This document shows, piece after piece, positions 18,531-27,711 of a stretch of 64,000 bases of DNA. The first letter of the stretch is position 1. Each line of letters starts with the position of its first letter. The stretch spans positions 124,001 through 188,000 of the forward strand of contig JACTVG010000004.1 in NCBI GenBank assembly GCA_015660965.1, given 5' to 3'. The notes below the pieces were generated by a model. It saw only the letters and a list, made by a program, of their open reading frames with translations. It made no database searches and had not been told where the DNA came from. The translations under genes and the position numbers were made by a program. Origin of the DNA: Methanoregulaceae archaeon. GTDB lineage: Archaea; Halobacteriota; Methanomicrobia; Methanomicrobiales; Methanospirillaceae.

Positions 18531-18647
18531 ACAAATCCATCATCTACAATGGGTCATATAAGTTACTGATTTGGTAAAATATATCCGAAACGGGGGTTTA
18601 ATAAGAGAAATGTCCTATCATTCCGGCAGATCTAGGAGTATGAGATT

Positions 18648-19217
18648 ATGAAAAAAGTCCTGATTATTTGTGGGAGCCCACGTCCTGAAGGGAATACTGC
18701 ACAGATAGCAAAGGAGTGTGCAAAGGTTATCGAGAATCGCGGTGTTTCGACAGAAATTATCTCATTTGCCGAAAGGAAGATTGAATCCTGCATTGCCTGT
18801 TACCAATGCAAGGACCTTGGTGAATGTTCGATCGATGACGGATTAAATGCAATAATCAAAAAACTAAGAGATGCCCAAGGCTTTATCGTGGCATCTCCGG
18901 TTTATTTTGGGACTGCCCGTGGGGATGTAATGTCTGCACTTCAACGAATTGGTATGGTGTCAATGGCATCTGACAATTTCCTAGCTGGTAAGGTTGGGGG
19001 GCCAATCGCAATTGCACGAAGGGGAGGACACACCTCCACATTACAGGAAATGCTAATGTTTTATCTAATAAACGAAATGATTGTGGTTGGATCCACATAT
19101 TGGAACATGGTTTTTGGTAGGGATCCGGGTGATATCTGGAAGGATGAGGAGGGGATTGCAACTATTCGTATTTTCGCTGAGAACGTTGCAGAGGTTGTAA
19201 AAAAATTGGATTACTAG
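18648..19217 (+). CDS. Iron-sulfur flavoprotein (ISF family)
   Basis: ISF proteins bind FMN and a 4Fe-4S cluster and reduce oxygen or peroxide with ferredoxin electrons in methanogens. The 189-residue protein has the flavodoxin-like FMN loop GSPRPEGNT (about 9-17) and all four cluster cysteines in CIACYQCKDLGEC (about 47-59), followed by SPVYFGT. AGGAG precedes the ATG at 18648. It is one of five ISF-type genes in the window and lies opposite the cupredoxin gene. Confidence 0.88.
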   Translation: MKKVLIICGSPRPEGNTAQIAKECAKVIENRGVSTEIISFAERKIESCIACYQCKDLGECSIDDGLNAIIKKLRDAQGFIVASPVYFGTARGDVMSALQRIGMVSMASDNFLAGKVGGPIAIARRGGHTSTLQEMLMFYLINEMIVVGSTYWNMVFGRDPGDIWKDEEGIATIRIFAENVAEVVKKLDY

Positions 19218-19356
19218 TGAACGATTTTATTAAACCCCTCGCATCCTCTTTTTTACTCAACAGGTCATTTGGGGTGTTACGCATAGAGTGATAAAACAAA
19301 TTTTTTGAATTGCGAAAAAAATCTATTTGCACTTTAAAAAAAATCGTTATTTTGGG

Positions 19357-20238
19357 TTAAATATTCACATTGAGAACTGCACGGATCGCTAGACCAATTA
19401 AAAATGATACAGCAGCAATACCCATGCTAATTAGGGCCATTTCAAGAAAACGTCGCCAAAAGGGTAGATCTTTGGCAACAGAAATATAAAACGTGAACAG
19501 AAATACGATACAGATTGCCGCAGTAAGCGTAATAGGAAGCGCAAAGTACGGGTTTGAGAGTATCAAATAAGGTAGAACCAACAGAAAAACAGTAACTACA
19601 TACGTGCTACCTGTATAGATAGAAGCTTTTAATGGATTTGTTGCCTCTCTATCCGATTTTTGTGATAGATATTCGGATGCCCCCATAGAAAGTGATGCAG
19701 CAATTCCTGTAATGAGCCCCGCGACAGCAATTACTTGAGAGTTTTGGATGGCAAAAGTAAGACCAGCAAGAGTTCCCGTAAACTCCACAAGTGCATCGTT
19801 CAGTCCTAGTACAACCGAACCCATGTAACGCAAACGTTCCTCGTCAAGAAGATCAATGAGTTCCTTTTCATGTGTTTCTTCATGGGCAATGATCTCTTTC
19901 ACTTCTGGTATGATCGTACCGAGCTTGTGGTAGACAACTTGTGATCGCTTCTCTAACCCTTCCATCAGTTTGAATGTAAATGTAATTCCAAGAAGACGCG
20001 CCAGTAAGTAGTAAAACCAAGTTTTTAGTGTATCGGGACCAATATCGCGTTTAGTGTATCCCTTCCAGATTTGATAATGCTCATATTCTTGAGATGCGAT
20101 GCGATTGAGCACGTCCCGGTTATGAGGATTAGAGGTTATTGATGCAATCTTTGTATAGATTTCATATTCTGTAAGTTCCCCTTTTTGCATTACGAGAAGG
20201 GTATCAAACATATATTGATTTTCTGGTGTTTCAATCAT
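19357..20238 (-). CDS. Ferritin-like domain fused to VIT1/CCC1-type iron or manganese transporter
   Basis: The first 140 residues or so look like a rubrerythrin/ferritin-like helical bundle with ExxH pairs (QEYEHYQIW at about 50-58, AHEETHEKELIDLL at about 118-131) that can hold a di-iron site. The rest is a VIT1/CCC1 membrane domain with about five spans, including LNDALVEFTGTLAGL and GASEYLSQKSDRE. Proteins of this design (MbfA type) move iron or manganese across the membrane and sense or oxidise iron with the cytoplasmic domain. The ATG overlaps the helicase TGA (ATGA). 293 residues fits the family. Confidence 0.87.
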   Translation of the reverse strand: MIETPENQYMFDTLLVMQKGELTEYEIYTKIASITSNPHNRDVLNRIASQEYEHYQIWKGYTKRDIGPDTLKTWFYYLLARLLGITFTFKLMEGLEKRSQVVYHKLGTIIPEVKEIIAHEETHEKELIDLLDEERLRYMGSVVLGLNDALVEFTGTLAGLTFAIQNSQVIAVAGLITGIAASLSMGASEYLSQKSDREATNPLKASIYTGSTYVVTVFLLVLPYLILSNPYFALPITLTAAICIVFLFTFYISVAKDLPFWRRFLEMALISMGIAAVSFLIGLAIRAVLNVNI

Positions 20239-22457
20239 TCATTTTTCCCACCAGTTTCTTTTTCCTTTGACTCAGTTGTGATTTTTGGTACCGATAAAAT
20301 TGGTAACGTTCGGATTGTTTTCATGAATTCTTCAACATGGTAATGTTCAGAGAGTATCATATCGGTTAGAACATCATTTGGTAATACTGAACTGAATTTC
20401 CATGTTTCTGATGGAGGTAAAGGTAGATTTTTTCCAATTGTATCCCGATCCATCTCTTTAATTACAGACAATATCTCTTCCACGCGCTTTCCTGCGCTTT
20501 CCTTGCCCATGTTTTGAATTTGCAATACAAAGTCACTATACCTTACTCTTGCCCGTTTACCGAGCATTTTTCCCACCACTATGGTGAGAAGCCGGTTAAA
20601 AACGCTTCCATGTGATGAGAGAACAATTACCTCTACACCTTTTCCAATCTGCCTTTCCCATATAAGCAACCCCTTTCTTGGGATTCTAGATGGCAAGCGT
20701 TGAATTCGGTCGAGAAGAATTCCTTGTTCAAGGGGGAGTAGTGGCAAAGCTGACGTACCTCGAGAGAGAATTTCCTGAACTGCTGAACAGACTAACGGTG
20801 AGAAGCCAGCTTGCCCACCACCCGTCCAGAATGCCCTAGATGTCTGTTCGGTGCCAGGTACAACGACAACAAGATTATGACCCTCATCGCATTTCACCAT
20901 CGACCAGACTTTCCCTCCAAGAGAGAACTCACCGGAAGCTCGACTCGTAACGAAGTGTGAGTCAAGCTTTCCAATTATCTCTCCATCAGGTGTTATTGCG
21001 CGGAACTCCCCACCACCGATGATGACAGAATACAATTCTTTCCAATTCGCATTTCCAAACATCTGTTCCGCACGATCTCCTAACATCAGCATGTCACCAT
21101 CAGTAGTTAGGTATCCTTTTTCAATTGCATAAGTCACAATTTTACCAATAATGGTAGTTGTGATGCCAGCAAATGGAGGGAGGGAACGAAGATTCTGTTC
21201 AAGTTGCCTGCGGGTTGTGCGATGCATTCGGTGAACAAATAGAAACATCTGCTGGACTAGAACATTATAAGGTTTTTTTGGCGGGACAAGCGGTTCGACA
21301 GCCCGTTGCACTGCATTCTCAATGATTGCAGTACTACAAATTAGTTCACAAGCATCGCGAAGTACCCAAGCAACGTAAGCAGATTTTCCACGTCTACCAC
21401 TCCTACCCATACGCTGCAAAAATGAGGAGACCGAATTTGGTGGTCCAAGTTGCACAACTACATCAAGATCTCCAATATCAATCCCTAATTCGAGAGTGCT
21501 CGTACAGATGATACATGCACCACCTTCTCGTGCGAATGCATCCTCCGCTTTTTTACGCACTGATACTGAAAGTGATGAATGATGAATATAAACATTTTCT
21601 ATCCTTGAAGAGATCGAATTCATAACATTTTCCGCATCGCGTCGACTATTTACAAAAACGAGTGCCTTTTTTCCTGAGACAATGCGTACTACTGCATCTA
21701 TACGATATTTTTCTTCTGGCTCAATTACAAAAGAGAAACGCTTTTCTTTTGTTGGAGGGGAAATTGATACTACTTCCTCCTCCTGCCGATGATCGGAAAG
21801 CCACGAGAGAATCTCCGAAGGATTACCTACAGTGGCTGAGAGACCGATACGCTGGATAGGACGTTTTGCAATCTGATCGATTCGGTAAAGTATTGTTTTA
21901 AGATGCACCCCACGTTCTACCTCAACAAAAGCATGTAGTTCATCGATAATCACATAACGGAGATTTTTTAGACCCGCAGCAAGTTTTGGTTCATGAAGGA
22001 GCACTTCGAGTGATTCTGGTGTGATCATAAGAATGTGGGGTTTTTCACCTTCCTTCCATGAACGATCACCTTTTGGGACATCCCCATGCCATTTCATCAA
22101 TGTGAGTCCGGTCGGAATGCAAAAATTTGCGAACCGCTCTTCTTGATCATTAATTAACGCTTTGAGTGGTGAGATGTATAAACACGCTACGCCAGACCAC
22201 CCATTCTTCAACAGGTCATCAATGATTGGGATCAAAGCTGCTTCAGATTTGCCACCTGCTGTTGGTGCAATAATTAAAGTATCCTTTCTTTTTGATAAAG
22301 CACGATAAGAGCGTTCCTGTACCTCCCGCATTTCTGTCCAACCCAATCGTTGACTGAGTACTGTCTGAAGGGATTCGTGCAACGATGTGAATGCTGATAC
22401 CATATGTTTGAGTAATGATTGCTGGGGATACGTTATGGGTTTTTGGTTTGGGGGCAA
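20235..22457 (-). CDS. DEAD/DEAH-box helicase, Lhr/Ski2-like
   Basis: A superfamily 2 helicase of 740 residues with Walker A TAGGKSEA (about 65-72), the DEAH-type box DELHAF (about 172-177), motif III GLSATVG, and motifs V-VI STLELGIDIGDLD and QRMGRSGR. The C-terminal half, with no known motif, is typical of Lhr-like helicases that unwind RNA:DNA or forked DNA in repair. The frame starts at a TTG (22457); an ATG at 22403 is an alternative start with no clear ribosome binding site. A TATA-like ATTTTATAG on the minus strand lies at about 22480. It is cotranscribed with the ferritin/VIT1 gene, with no obvious functional link. Confidence 0.87.
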   Translation of the reverse strand: MPPNQKPITYPQQSLLKHMVSAFTSLHESLQTVLSQRLGWTEMREVQERSYRALSKRKDTLIIAPTAGGKSEAALIPIIDDLLKNGWSGVACLYISPLKALINDQEERFANFCIPTGLTLMKWHGDVPKGDRSWKEGEKPHILMITPESLEVLLHEPKLAAGLKNLRYVIIDELHAFVEVERGVHLKTILYRIDQIAKRPIQRIGLSATVGNPSEILSWLSDHRQEEEVVSISPPTKEKRFSFVIEPEEKYRIDAVVRIVSGKKALVFVNSRRDAENVMNSISSRIENVYIHHSSLSVSVRKKAEDAFAREGGACIICTSTLELGIDIGDLDVVVQLGPPNSVSSFLQRMGRSGRRGKSAYVAWVLRDACELICSTAIIENAVQRAVEPLVPPKKPYNVLVQQMFLFVHRMHRTTRRQLEQNLRSLPPFAGITTTIIGKIVTYAIEKGYLTTDGDMLMLGDRAEQMFGNANWKELYSVIIGGGEFRAITPDGEIIGKLDSHFVTSRASGEFSLGGKVWSMVKCDEGHNLVVVVPGTEQTSRAFWTGGGQAGFSPLVCSAVQEILSRGTSALPLLPLEQGILLDRIQRLPSRIPRKGLLIWERQIGKGVEVIVLSSHGSVFNRLLTIVVGKMLGKRARVRYSDFVLQIQNMGKESAGKRVEEILSVIKEMDRDTIGKNLPLPPSETWKFSSVLPNDVLTDMILSEHYHVEEFMKTIRTLPILSVPKITTESKEKETGGKNE

Positions 22458-22597
22458 TTTTGAATGGCATCCGGGGCTATAAAATGTTTAATATCGAAGT
22501 TTTTGGCAAAATATACCTTTTTTATTTAATAATACACAATTGATTGTGAATAAATTGAAAAAGGTAATTTAGGATAAATTCTGAATTTTTCAAAATT

Positions 22598-23338
22598 TTA
22601 TTTATACAATTTTTTATAACAGGAGTAACAGACTGGTTTTTCAACAGATTGCTTTGATTCTTTTCCACAGACATGACAATAATTCTCTTCATATTTTGGA
22701 TCTGAATAGTTGGCCCAGATAGGATAGCACTTTGAACATAATGGTCGGGAAGGATTAACTTCCATCTTTACACCACATCGAATACAGAATCCTGTACCCA
22801 CCATTTGTGAGGATGGGGCTTTTATGGTAAATTTTGAAGTACCATAACTTTTTTTCTGAACAGCACTTTTATCATCTATTTTTTTAATTGAATACTGAAA
22901 TTGTTTACCCTCATTCCAAATGTCTTCAACATATTTTTTCACTTCATTAAAAACATCAGGATCGGTTTCGTGGTCAATTTTAAAACCCATCTCCCAATTT
23001 TTTTGCTGTGAAACATCCAATAAATTCATCGAAGAAACGATGGCAGTTTTTTCATTACTGTAGCATTTTGCATGCAACGATTCTAACATCAAAATATTAA
23101 TATTTTTCAATTTTTGTAAAAATTCCAAATCTTCAGGATTTATATTCATTTTTTCTTCTTTCCGGCAAACTACTTTGATATTGACAGGTGGTATTGAAGC
23201 GTCCAATCTCTGAATTTCTCTCTTCAAAATGGGGGATAACTGGATATAGGGGGATATTAAATATAATCTTTCCTTGGAATTTTTTATCAAATCTTCAATA
23301 GCGGCAGATAAACCGTTTGTTGTCAAAAATTTTATCAT
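22598..23338 (-). CDS. Phospholipase D-like protein with two zinc ribbons
   Basis: The 246-residue protein has one PLD-type catalytic segment, LHAKCYSNEKTAIVSSMNLL (about 88-107), matching the HxK...SSxN pattern of nucleases and related enzymes. With a single motif it would need to dimerise. The C-terminus carries two CxxC-pair zinc ribbons (CIRCG...CSKCY and CHVCG...CYSCY). A sampled line has about 30% G+C, well below the neighbours, which suggests transfer. PLD proteins of this size occur in DNA repair, restriction and defence; no partner gene is adjacent. Function is not determined. Confidence 0.75.
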   Translation of the reverse strand: MIKFLTTNGLSAAIEDLIKNSKERLYLISPYIQLSPILKREIQRLDASIPPVNIKVVCRKEEKMNINPEDLEFLQKLKNINILMLESLHAKCYSNEKTAIVSSMNLLDVSQQKNWEMGFKIDHETDPDVFNEVKKYVEDIWNEGKQFQYSIKKIDDKSAVQKKSYGTSKFTIKAPSSQMVGTGFCIRCGVKMEVNPSRPLCSKCYPIWANYSDPKYEENYCHVCGKESKQSVEKPVCYSCYKKLYK

Positions 23339-23490
23339 TCAAATGCCTCAATACAACCTACCAACCGCCTATAACATAAAAGTATCATTATTTTTACGTT
23401 TTAACTCATTTTCAGATTACTAATTAAAAAAGACTGATTTCTATCGATCTTATATGATATAATTTATTTTAAAAATAACTTTTACTAAAA

Positions 23491-23904
23491 TTATAATGAA
23501 AAATTTCGAACAATTTTTGAATGAATCATTTCTTTTGGTAGGGCTCCGATCAACCTGTCTACCATTTGACCATTTGCAAAAAATAGCATTGTCGGGATTG
23601 CTGAGATGCCAAACTGCATAGCAATGCGCTGATTCTCATCTGTATTGCACTTACCGAATGTAACTTTACCAGTAAACTCCTGTGCAAGTTCTTCAACTAT
23701 AGGCGCAACACGGCGACATGGTCCACACCACTCGGCCCAGAAATCAATTACAAGATGCGGGTTTTCACGGACGATTTTGACAAAGTGAGCTTCATCTATA
23801 ACTATCACGTTTGCATGGTGTTGTGCAGGTTTTTTTGTAGGAGTAAACCGGTCACGAAGCTCCTGCATTTTCTTTTCTCGAATTTTTGCTAATTCATCAT
23901 CCAT
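23491..23904 (-). CDS. Thioredoxin
   Basis: The protein is 137 residues with a standard thioredoxin fold and active site AEWCGPCRRVAP (about 61-72), preceding NTDENQRIAMQFGISAIPT with the cis-Pro (IPT). An N-terminal charged extension of about 30 residues (MDDELAKIREKKMQELRD) precedes the fold and is not in small thioredoxins; it may be a helix for partner binding. The reductase that serves it could be the glutaredoxin-TrxR fusion at 33232-34395. Confidence 0.93.
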   Translation of the reverse strand: MDDELAKIREKKMQELRDRFTPTKKPAQHHANVIVIDEAHFVKIVRENPHLVIDFWAEWCGPCRRVAPIVEELAQEFTGKVTFGKCNTDENQRIAMQFGISAIPTMLFFANGQMVDRLIGALPKEMIHSKIVRNFSL

Positions 23905-23972
23905 GATCCAATATTGTAAAATGTGGGTAATGAATGATCTGTTGGTTGAAATCGAGTTTCACGACTGAGTAA

Positions 23973-23979
23973 AGTATAT
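23973..23979 (+). promoter_or_regulatory. Possible TATA box of initiator tRNA
   Basis: AGTATAT stands about 40 bases upstream of the tRNA 5' end, in the reach of a normal archaeal start a few bases before the mature end. The call rests on spacing and base composition only. Confidence 0.3.
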
Positions 23980-24015
23980 CAGCGCACGTAAACAATAGTA
24001 TAAACCTGATTACGG

Positions 24016-24090
24016 AGCGAGGTGGGGTAGTCAGGATATCCCGACGGGCTCATAACCCGTAGATCGATGGTTCAAATCCATCCCTCGCTA
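24016..24090 (+). tRNA. Initiator tRNA-Met (CAT)
   Basis: A 75-base cloverleaf with acceptor AGCGAGG/CCTCGCT, anticodon loop CTCATAA (CAT) and T-loop TTCAAAT. The A1-U72 pair and three consecutive G-C pairs in the anticodon stem (GGG/CCC next to the loop) identify the archaeal initiator rather than the elongator tRNA-Met or tRNA-Ile2. CCA is not encoded. Confidence 0.93.
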
Positions 24091-24157
24091 TATTTTGATT
24101 CCACAGATTTTTCTAATTTAAACGATGACTTCTGTCCATTTCTATTAGTATGTATAT

Positions 24158-25585
24158 TTACGATTCAGTTTTAAATGATTCGAGGTTTACCTGGTATGTA
24201 CCAATTACATAATCAATTTCGGGTTTATTTCCTTGTTCTCCATCAATAGGTAATGGATAACACCCAGTTAAGCACCCGGTGCAGAGCTGGTCTTGCTTGA
24301 TTCCAATCGCTTCTACCAAGGCTTGGAGTGAAATATGGTGTAACGAACTTGCTGTTATACTTCGTTTAACTTGTTCTTCCACTTTATCGCTTGCTATTAA
24401 CTCCTCGCGGGTTGGCATGTCTACACCAAGATAGCAAGGTGCCTTGATTTGAGGAGAGCCAATCCTGACATGAACCTCACGAGCACCTGCTTCTCGAAGC
24501 ATATCAATAATACGTTTTGACGTTGTACCTCGCACTATACTATCGTCAACAAGAACAATAGATTTGTCCTTGAGATGTGCCGGGATTGGGTTGAGCTTGA
24601 TACGAACTGCCTTTTCACGCAGTTTCTGTGACGTCATTATGAATGTACGACCTATGTACCTGTTTTTCAACAGGCTCTCAACATACGGAATGTTTGATTT
24701 TCTGGCATAACCAATTGCATATGCGGTTCCGGAGTCTGGTATGGGGGAAACTACATCCGCAGCGATAGGATCTTCATCAAATAATTTCCCACCGATTGTA
24801 GAACGGACATCATAAACAAGAACACCATCGATAACTGAATCTGCACGTGCAAAATAGATATATTCAAAAATACAGTGAGCACGTGAAGAAGCCACTGCAA
24901 TTTGGGTACAACGGATTCCTTCGTTATCGATCCTGACGAGTTCTCCGGGTTTTATATCGCGAATAAACTTTCCGTTTAGCGCATCTATAGCTACACTTTC
25001 TGATGCGACCACGTATCCTTGTTCAATTTTTCCAATGCAAAACGGTTTAATGCCAAGTGGGTCACGGAATGCATAAATGATTCCATCAATCATCATGACA
25101 ACCGAGTATGAACCATGTAATCGACGCATGCAGAGATGAACTGCATCTTCAACGCAGCCAGATTCGCTAATCGCGTCAATTAAGATACGAGCGATGACTT
25201 CCGTATCAGTTGTTGTTGTGAAGATTTGCCCTGATTGTTCGAACTCGGATCGTAGTTCGCGAGTATTGATAAGGTTACCATTATGTGCTAGGGAAAATGA
25301 GTGATCCTTAAACTGGAAATTGAGAGGTTGGATGTTTTCAGGGAGGTTAGAACCGGTTGTTGGGTATCGCACATGCCCAACACCACTCATGCCTTTTAAA
25401 CTTGCAAGAGTGGCGGGAGAGAAAACATCGGCGACGAGACCTTGTCCTTTAGATTTATAAAGAGTGGACCCATCATAAGTGGAAATACCTGCGCTCTCCT
25501 GCCCCCGGTGTTGGAGCGCATACATAGCATAATAGAGCTGGATGGACACACCGCCAGCATCCACGATGCCAACGATTCCACACAT
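24158..25585 (-). CDS. purF: Amidophosphoribosyltransferase PurF
   Basis: PurF makes phosphoribosylamine from PRPP and glutamine, the first step of purine synthesis. The 475-residue protein starts MCGIVGI, so Cys2 becomes the N-terminal nucleophile after Met removal. The glutaminase domain has GHVRYPTTG and NGNLIN; the PRTase domain has SIVLVDDSIVRGTTS (about 345-359). Cysteines in QLCTGCLTGCYPL near the C-terminus may hold the 4Fe-4S cluster seen in many PurF. It follows lsm and rpl37e on the same strand, an order common in euryarchaea. Confidence 0.96.
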   Translation of the reverse strand: MCGIVGIVDAGGVSIQLYYAMYALQHRGQESAGISTYDGSTLYKSKGQGLVADVFSPATLASLKGMSGVGHVRYPTTGSNLPENIQPLNFQFKDHSFSLAHNGNLINTRELRSEFEQSGQIFTTTTDTEVIARILIDAISESGCVEDAVHLCMRRLHGSYSVVMMIDGIIYAFRDPLGIKPFCIGKIEQGYVVASESVAIDALNGKFIRDIKPGELVRIDNEGIRCTQIAVASSRAHCIFEYIYFARADSVIDGVLVYDVRSTIGGKLFDEDPIAADVVSPIPDSGTAYAIGYARKSNIPYVESLLKNRYIGRTFIMTSQKLREKAVRIKLNPIPAHLKDKSIVLVDDSIVRGTTSKRIIDMLREAGAREVHVRIGSPQIKAPCYLGVDMPTREELIASDKVEEQVKRSITASSLHHISLQALVEAIGIKQDQLCTGCLTGCYPLPIDGEQGNKPEIDYVIGTYQVNLESFKTES

Positions 25586-25594
25586 GGTAAAACT

Positions 25595-25777
25595 CTAATG
25601 CGTTGGGACCTTTGGTCGTTTGTTGATCCACTTGTAACTACGTAGCTTGGTGCTTCTACCAAACCCGCAGGCAGAACAGACTTTCTTCTGTGCGTGATAC
25701 GATATTCGACCACATCGCCGGCATGCGACATGAGTCTTCTTGTTCATTTTGCCCATCGAGGGCGTACCCTTTGACAT
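25595..25777 (-). CDS. rpl37e: Ribosomal protein L37e (eL37)
   Basis: The 60-residue protein matches eL37: start [10 protein letters not shown], zinc finger CRRCG...CSACGFG and the C-terminal STKLRSYKW. It binds 23S rRNA in the large subunit. It lies 16 bases after the Lsm gene and nine bases before purF, in one probable operon. Confidence 0.96.
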   Translation of the reverse strand: MSKGTPSMGKMNKKTHVACRRCGRISYHAQKKVCSACGFGRSTKLRSYKWINKRPKVPTH

Positions 25778-25793
25778 CGCTTTTCACCTCATA

Positions 25794-26021
25794 TTACTCG
25801 ATGGATGGCGAGATGTAGATAACGTTATCTCCACGGACGATAAGCGTGCCGACCTTCTGAACCTGTCCGTTCTCCATTTCCTCTGCCTTATCAAGAACCA
25901 GATTCATGTGGACATCATAGCCCTGGAGAACCCCACGGATTTCTCTTCCACCCTTCAATGATACGAGGACGGGTTGGCGGTTCAACACTTGATCCAAAAT
26001 ATCCAACGGTCGTTTAGTCAT
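25794..26021 (-). CDS. Sm-like archaeal RNA-binding protein (Lsm)
   Basis: The 75-residue protein has both Sm motifs: Sm1 with [24 protein letters not shown] and the Sm2 [12 protein letters not shown]. It forms a heptameric ring that binds U-rich RNA. It leads the lsm-rpl37e-purF cluster. Confidence 0.95.
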   Translation of the reverse strand: MTKRPLDILDQVLNRQPVLVSLKGGREIRGVLQGYDVHMNLVLDKAEEMENGQVQKVGTLIVRGDNVIYISPSIE

Positions 26022-26201
26022 ACAAATACTCTGATACCATCGCTCTGGAGTACTTAAAATGCGTAAGCAGGATACTTAAACATACCGTAGAAGATAATAT
26101 TTTAACAGGTTTTCAAGAGAGGATGACCAAAATTAAAATTATCAAAATGTGTCATTGCAATAAACTATTTGTTGAAATAATAGACATTTACTCACCGTAT
26201 T

Positions 26202-26702
26202 ATGAAAAAATTCATAGTGAAGAAACGGCATTCAATACGAAAAGGTCAAATTGCTGATGTTTTTAAAAGGTTAAGAGATCAAATTGGAGACGGAGCATCC
26301 CTTTTTACATCAGATATAATTGAGATTCTTGAAACGAGTAATAATGATCTTACATTCTATCTCATTGGAAAAAAACCTCTACTTATGGAGTACGGAAATT
26401 GGGTATTTCCGACATTAAAAGGAGCTATTGATCGCCCGTTCCCGCAACGGCGGATTGCCGTGGATTCGGGTGCAATTCCCTATGTCGTGAATGGTGCGGA
26501 TGTGATGCGGCCGGGAATAACAAACTTTACTCCTGATATTCAAACACTAGCGCCAGTTCAAGTGGTCGATGACAGATATGGAAAGCCACTTGCGATAGGT
26601 ATCGCTTTGTTGGACTCGCAGAAAATCAGGGAGAGCACTACTGGAAAAATGTGCAAGACAGTCCATTTCGTTGGGGATGAAATCTGGAACTTAGAATTTT
26701 AA
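26202..26702 (+). CDS. PUA-domain RNA-binding protein (MCTS1/Tma20-like)
   Basis: The 166-residue protein has an N-terminal pre-PUA region and a C-terminal PUA domain; RRIAVDSGAIPYVVNGADVM, followed by RPGITNF, is the diagnostic PUA stretch (about 87-115). The family includes MCT-1/Tma20, which binds tRNA or ribosomes in translation initiation or recycling. 166 residues is the usual length for archaeal homologues. It stands alone on the plus strand, with the opposite lsm operon 180 bases away. Confidence 0.85.
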   Translation: MKKFIVKKRHSIRKGQIADVFKRLRDQIGDGASLFTSDIIEILETSNNDLTFYLIGKKPLLMEYGNWVFPTLKGAIDRPFPQRRIAVDSGAIPYVVNGADVMRPGITNFTPDIQTLAPVQVVDDRYGKPLAIGIALLDSQKIRESTTGKMCKTVHFVGDEIWNLEF

Positions 26703-26811
26703 AGCGGTTATATGCTCTAATCCCACTTTTTCGTGCGCATAAACATTTATAAACGGTTTCCGTCAACAAAGGATAGATACTATTAAATAAAATTCTATAT
26801 ACAGTTTTGTT

Positions 26812-27177
26812 ATGGTTAAAATTATAGATACGCTCCTTGGAAGAGGTTCCGGAAGTAGTGACGACGATTACATGGACTTAGATCTTACAAACTACGAAGA
26901 GCACGGTGGCTCTCCTGCTCTTTTAATCAAAATAGCGACCATCGCTGACCTCAAAGATACTCCTCGAGTTAAAGATGAGGTATATAATGGAAATGTTGTT
27001 ATAGTCGATATTTCTCGACTCAAGATGGATAAGGTCACATACGAACGAGTATTAAAAGACTTAAAAGAGGTTGCAAAAGATGTCAATGGGGACATCATTG
27101 GGCTAGGCGACCAAAGGTATGTTGTTTTGACGCCAATGTCCGTTAAAATCTCCCGCGACAAGATTGGCGGAGCCTGA
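26812..27177 (+). CDS. sepF: Cell division protein SepF
   Basis: Archaeal SepF anchors FtsZ to the membrane. The 121-residue protein has an N-terminal amphipathic stretch (MVKIIDTLLGR), an acidic linker and the SepF core with GNVVIVDISRLKMD and LGDQRYVVLTP. A TATA-like TTAAATAAA lies about 28 bases before the ATG, so the transcript may be leaderless. It is followed three bases later by the ZPR1-like gene, likely cotranscribed. Confidence 0.92.
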   Translation: MVKIIDTLLGRGSGSSDDDYMDLDLTNYEEHGGSPALLIKIATIADLKDTPRVKDEVYNGNVVIVDISRLKMDKVTYERVLKDLKEVAKDVNGDIIGLGDQRYVVLTPMSVKISRDKIGGA

Positions 27178-27180
27178 AGA

Positions 27181-27711
27181 GTGCGCACCGTCATTCGGGG
27201 TCCATGTCCGTCCTGTTCGAATGAAATAGAACATATATATCAAACCGAAGATATCCCCTATTTTTCTGAACTTCTCATTATCAGTGCCCAATGTCCCACT
27301 TGTGGGTACCGATATGTTGATACTCAAATTCTCAAATCAGCCGAACCCTGTTGTCATGAATTTTCTATAACTACGAGTGAGGATCTCAATGTCCGAGTCG
27401 TGCGGAGTATGAGTGGGACAATTAAGATACCTGAATTTGGTGTACAAATTGATCCGGGTCCGGCATGCGAAGGATTTGTTACAAATATTGAGGGGGTTTT
27501 GGATCGAATTGAAAATGTAGTGAAGGCAGCTCTGCTTTGGACGGAAAAGGAAGAGAATAAGAACGCTCAAGTGCTATTGGAGCGGATTGACCAAGCTCGC
27601 AAGGGTAACGTTCTATTTTCACTGATTATTGAAGATCCTTCAGGAAATAGCGCAATAATTTCAGAAAAAGCACAGAAAAAACCCTTGGATATTAGCATGG
27701 AAGATTGTTAG
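27181..27711 (+). CDS. ZPR1-type zinc-finger protein
   Basis: The 176-residue protein has one ZPR1 zinc finger (CPSC...CPTCG) and the following beta domain (ISAQCPTCGYRYVDTQI, RVVRSMSGTIKIPEFGV). Eukaryotic ZPR1 acts with eEF1A; archaeal members have a single copy and no settled role. The start is a GTG at 27181, three bases after the sepF stop. Its TAG overlaps the convergent purM TAA in the four bases TTAG. Confidence 0.88.
   Translation: MRTVIRGPCPSCSNEIEHIYQTEDIPYFSELLIISAQCPTCGYRYVDTQILKSAEPCCHEFSITTSEDLNVRVVRSMSGTIKIPEFGVQIDPGPACEGFVTNIEGVLDRIENVVKAALLWTEKEENKNAQVLLERIDQARKGNVLFSLIIEDPSGNSAIISEKAQKKPLDISMEDC

Noticed and set aside
22598-23338. Part of a known defence system
   Set aside because: The PLD-like protein has no adjacent helicase, nuclease, TIR or SIR2 partner; the Lhr-type helicase next to it is common in archaea and has different composition.
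25396-25731. Minus-strand frame over purF and L37e
   Set aside because: It overlaps two genes with clear family motifs on the same strand in other frames.
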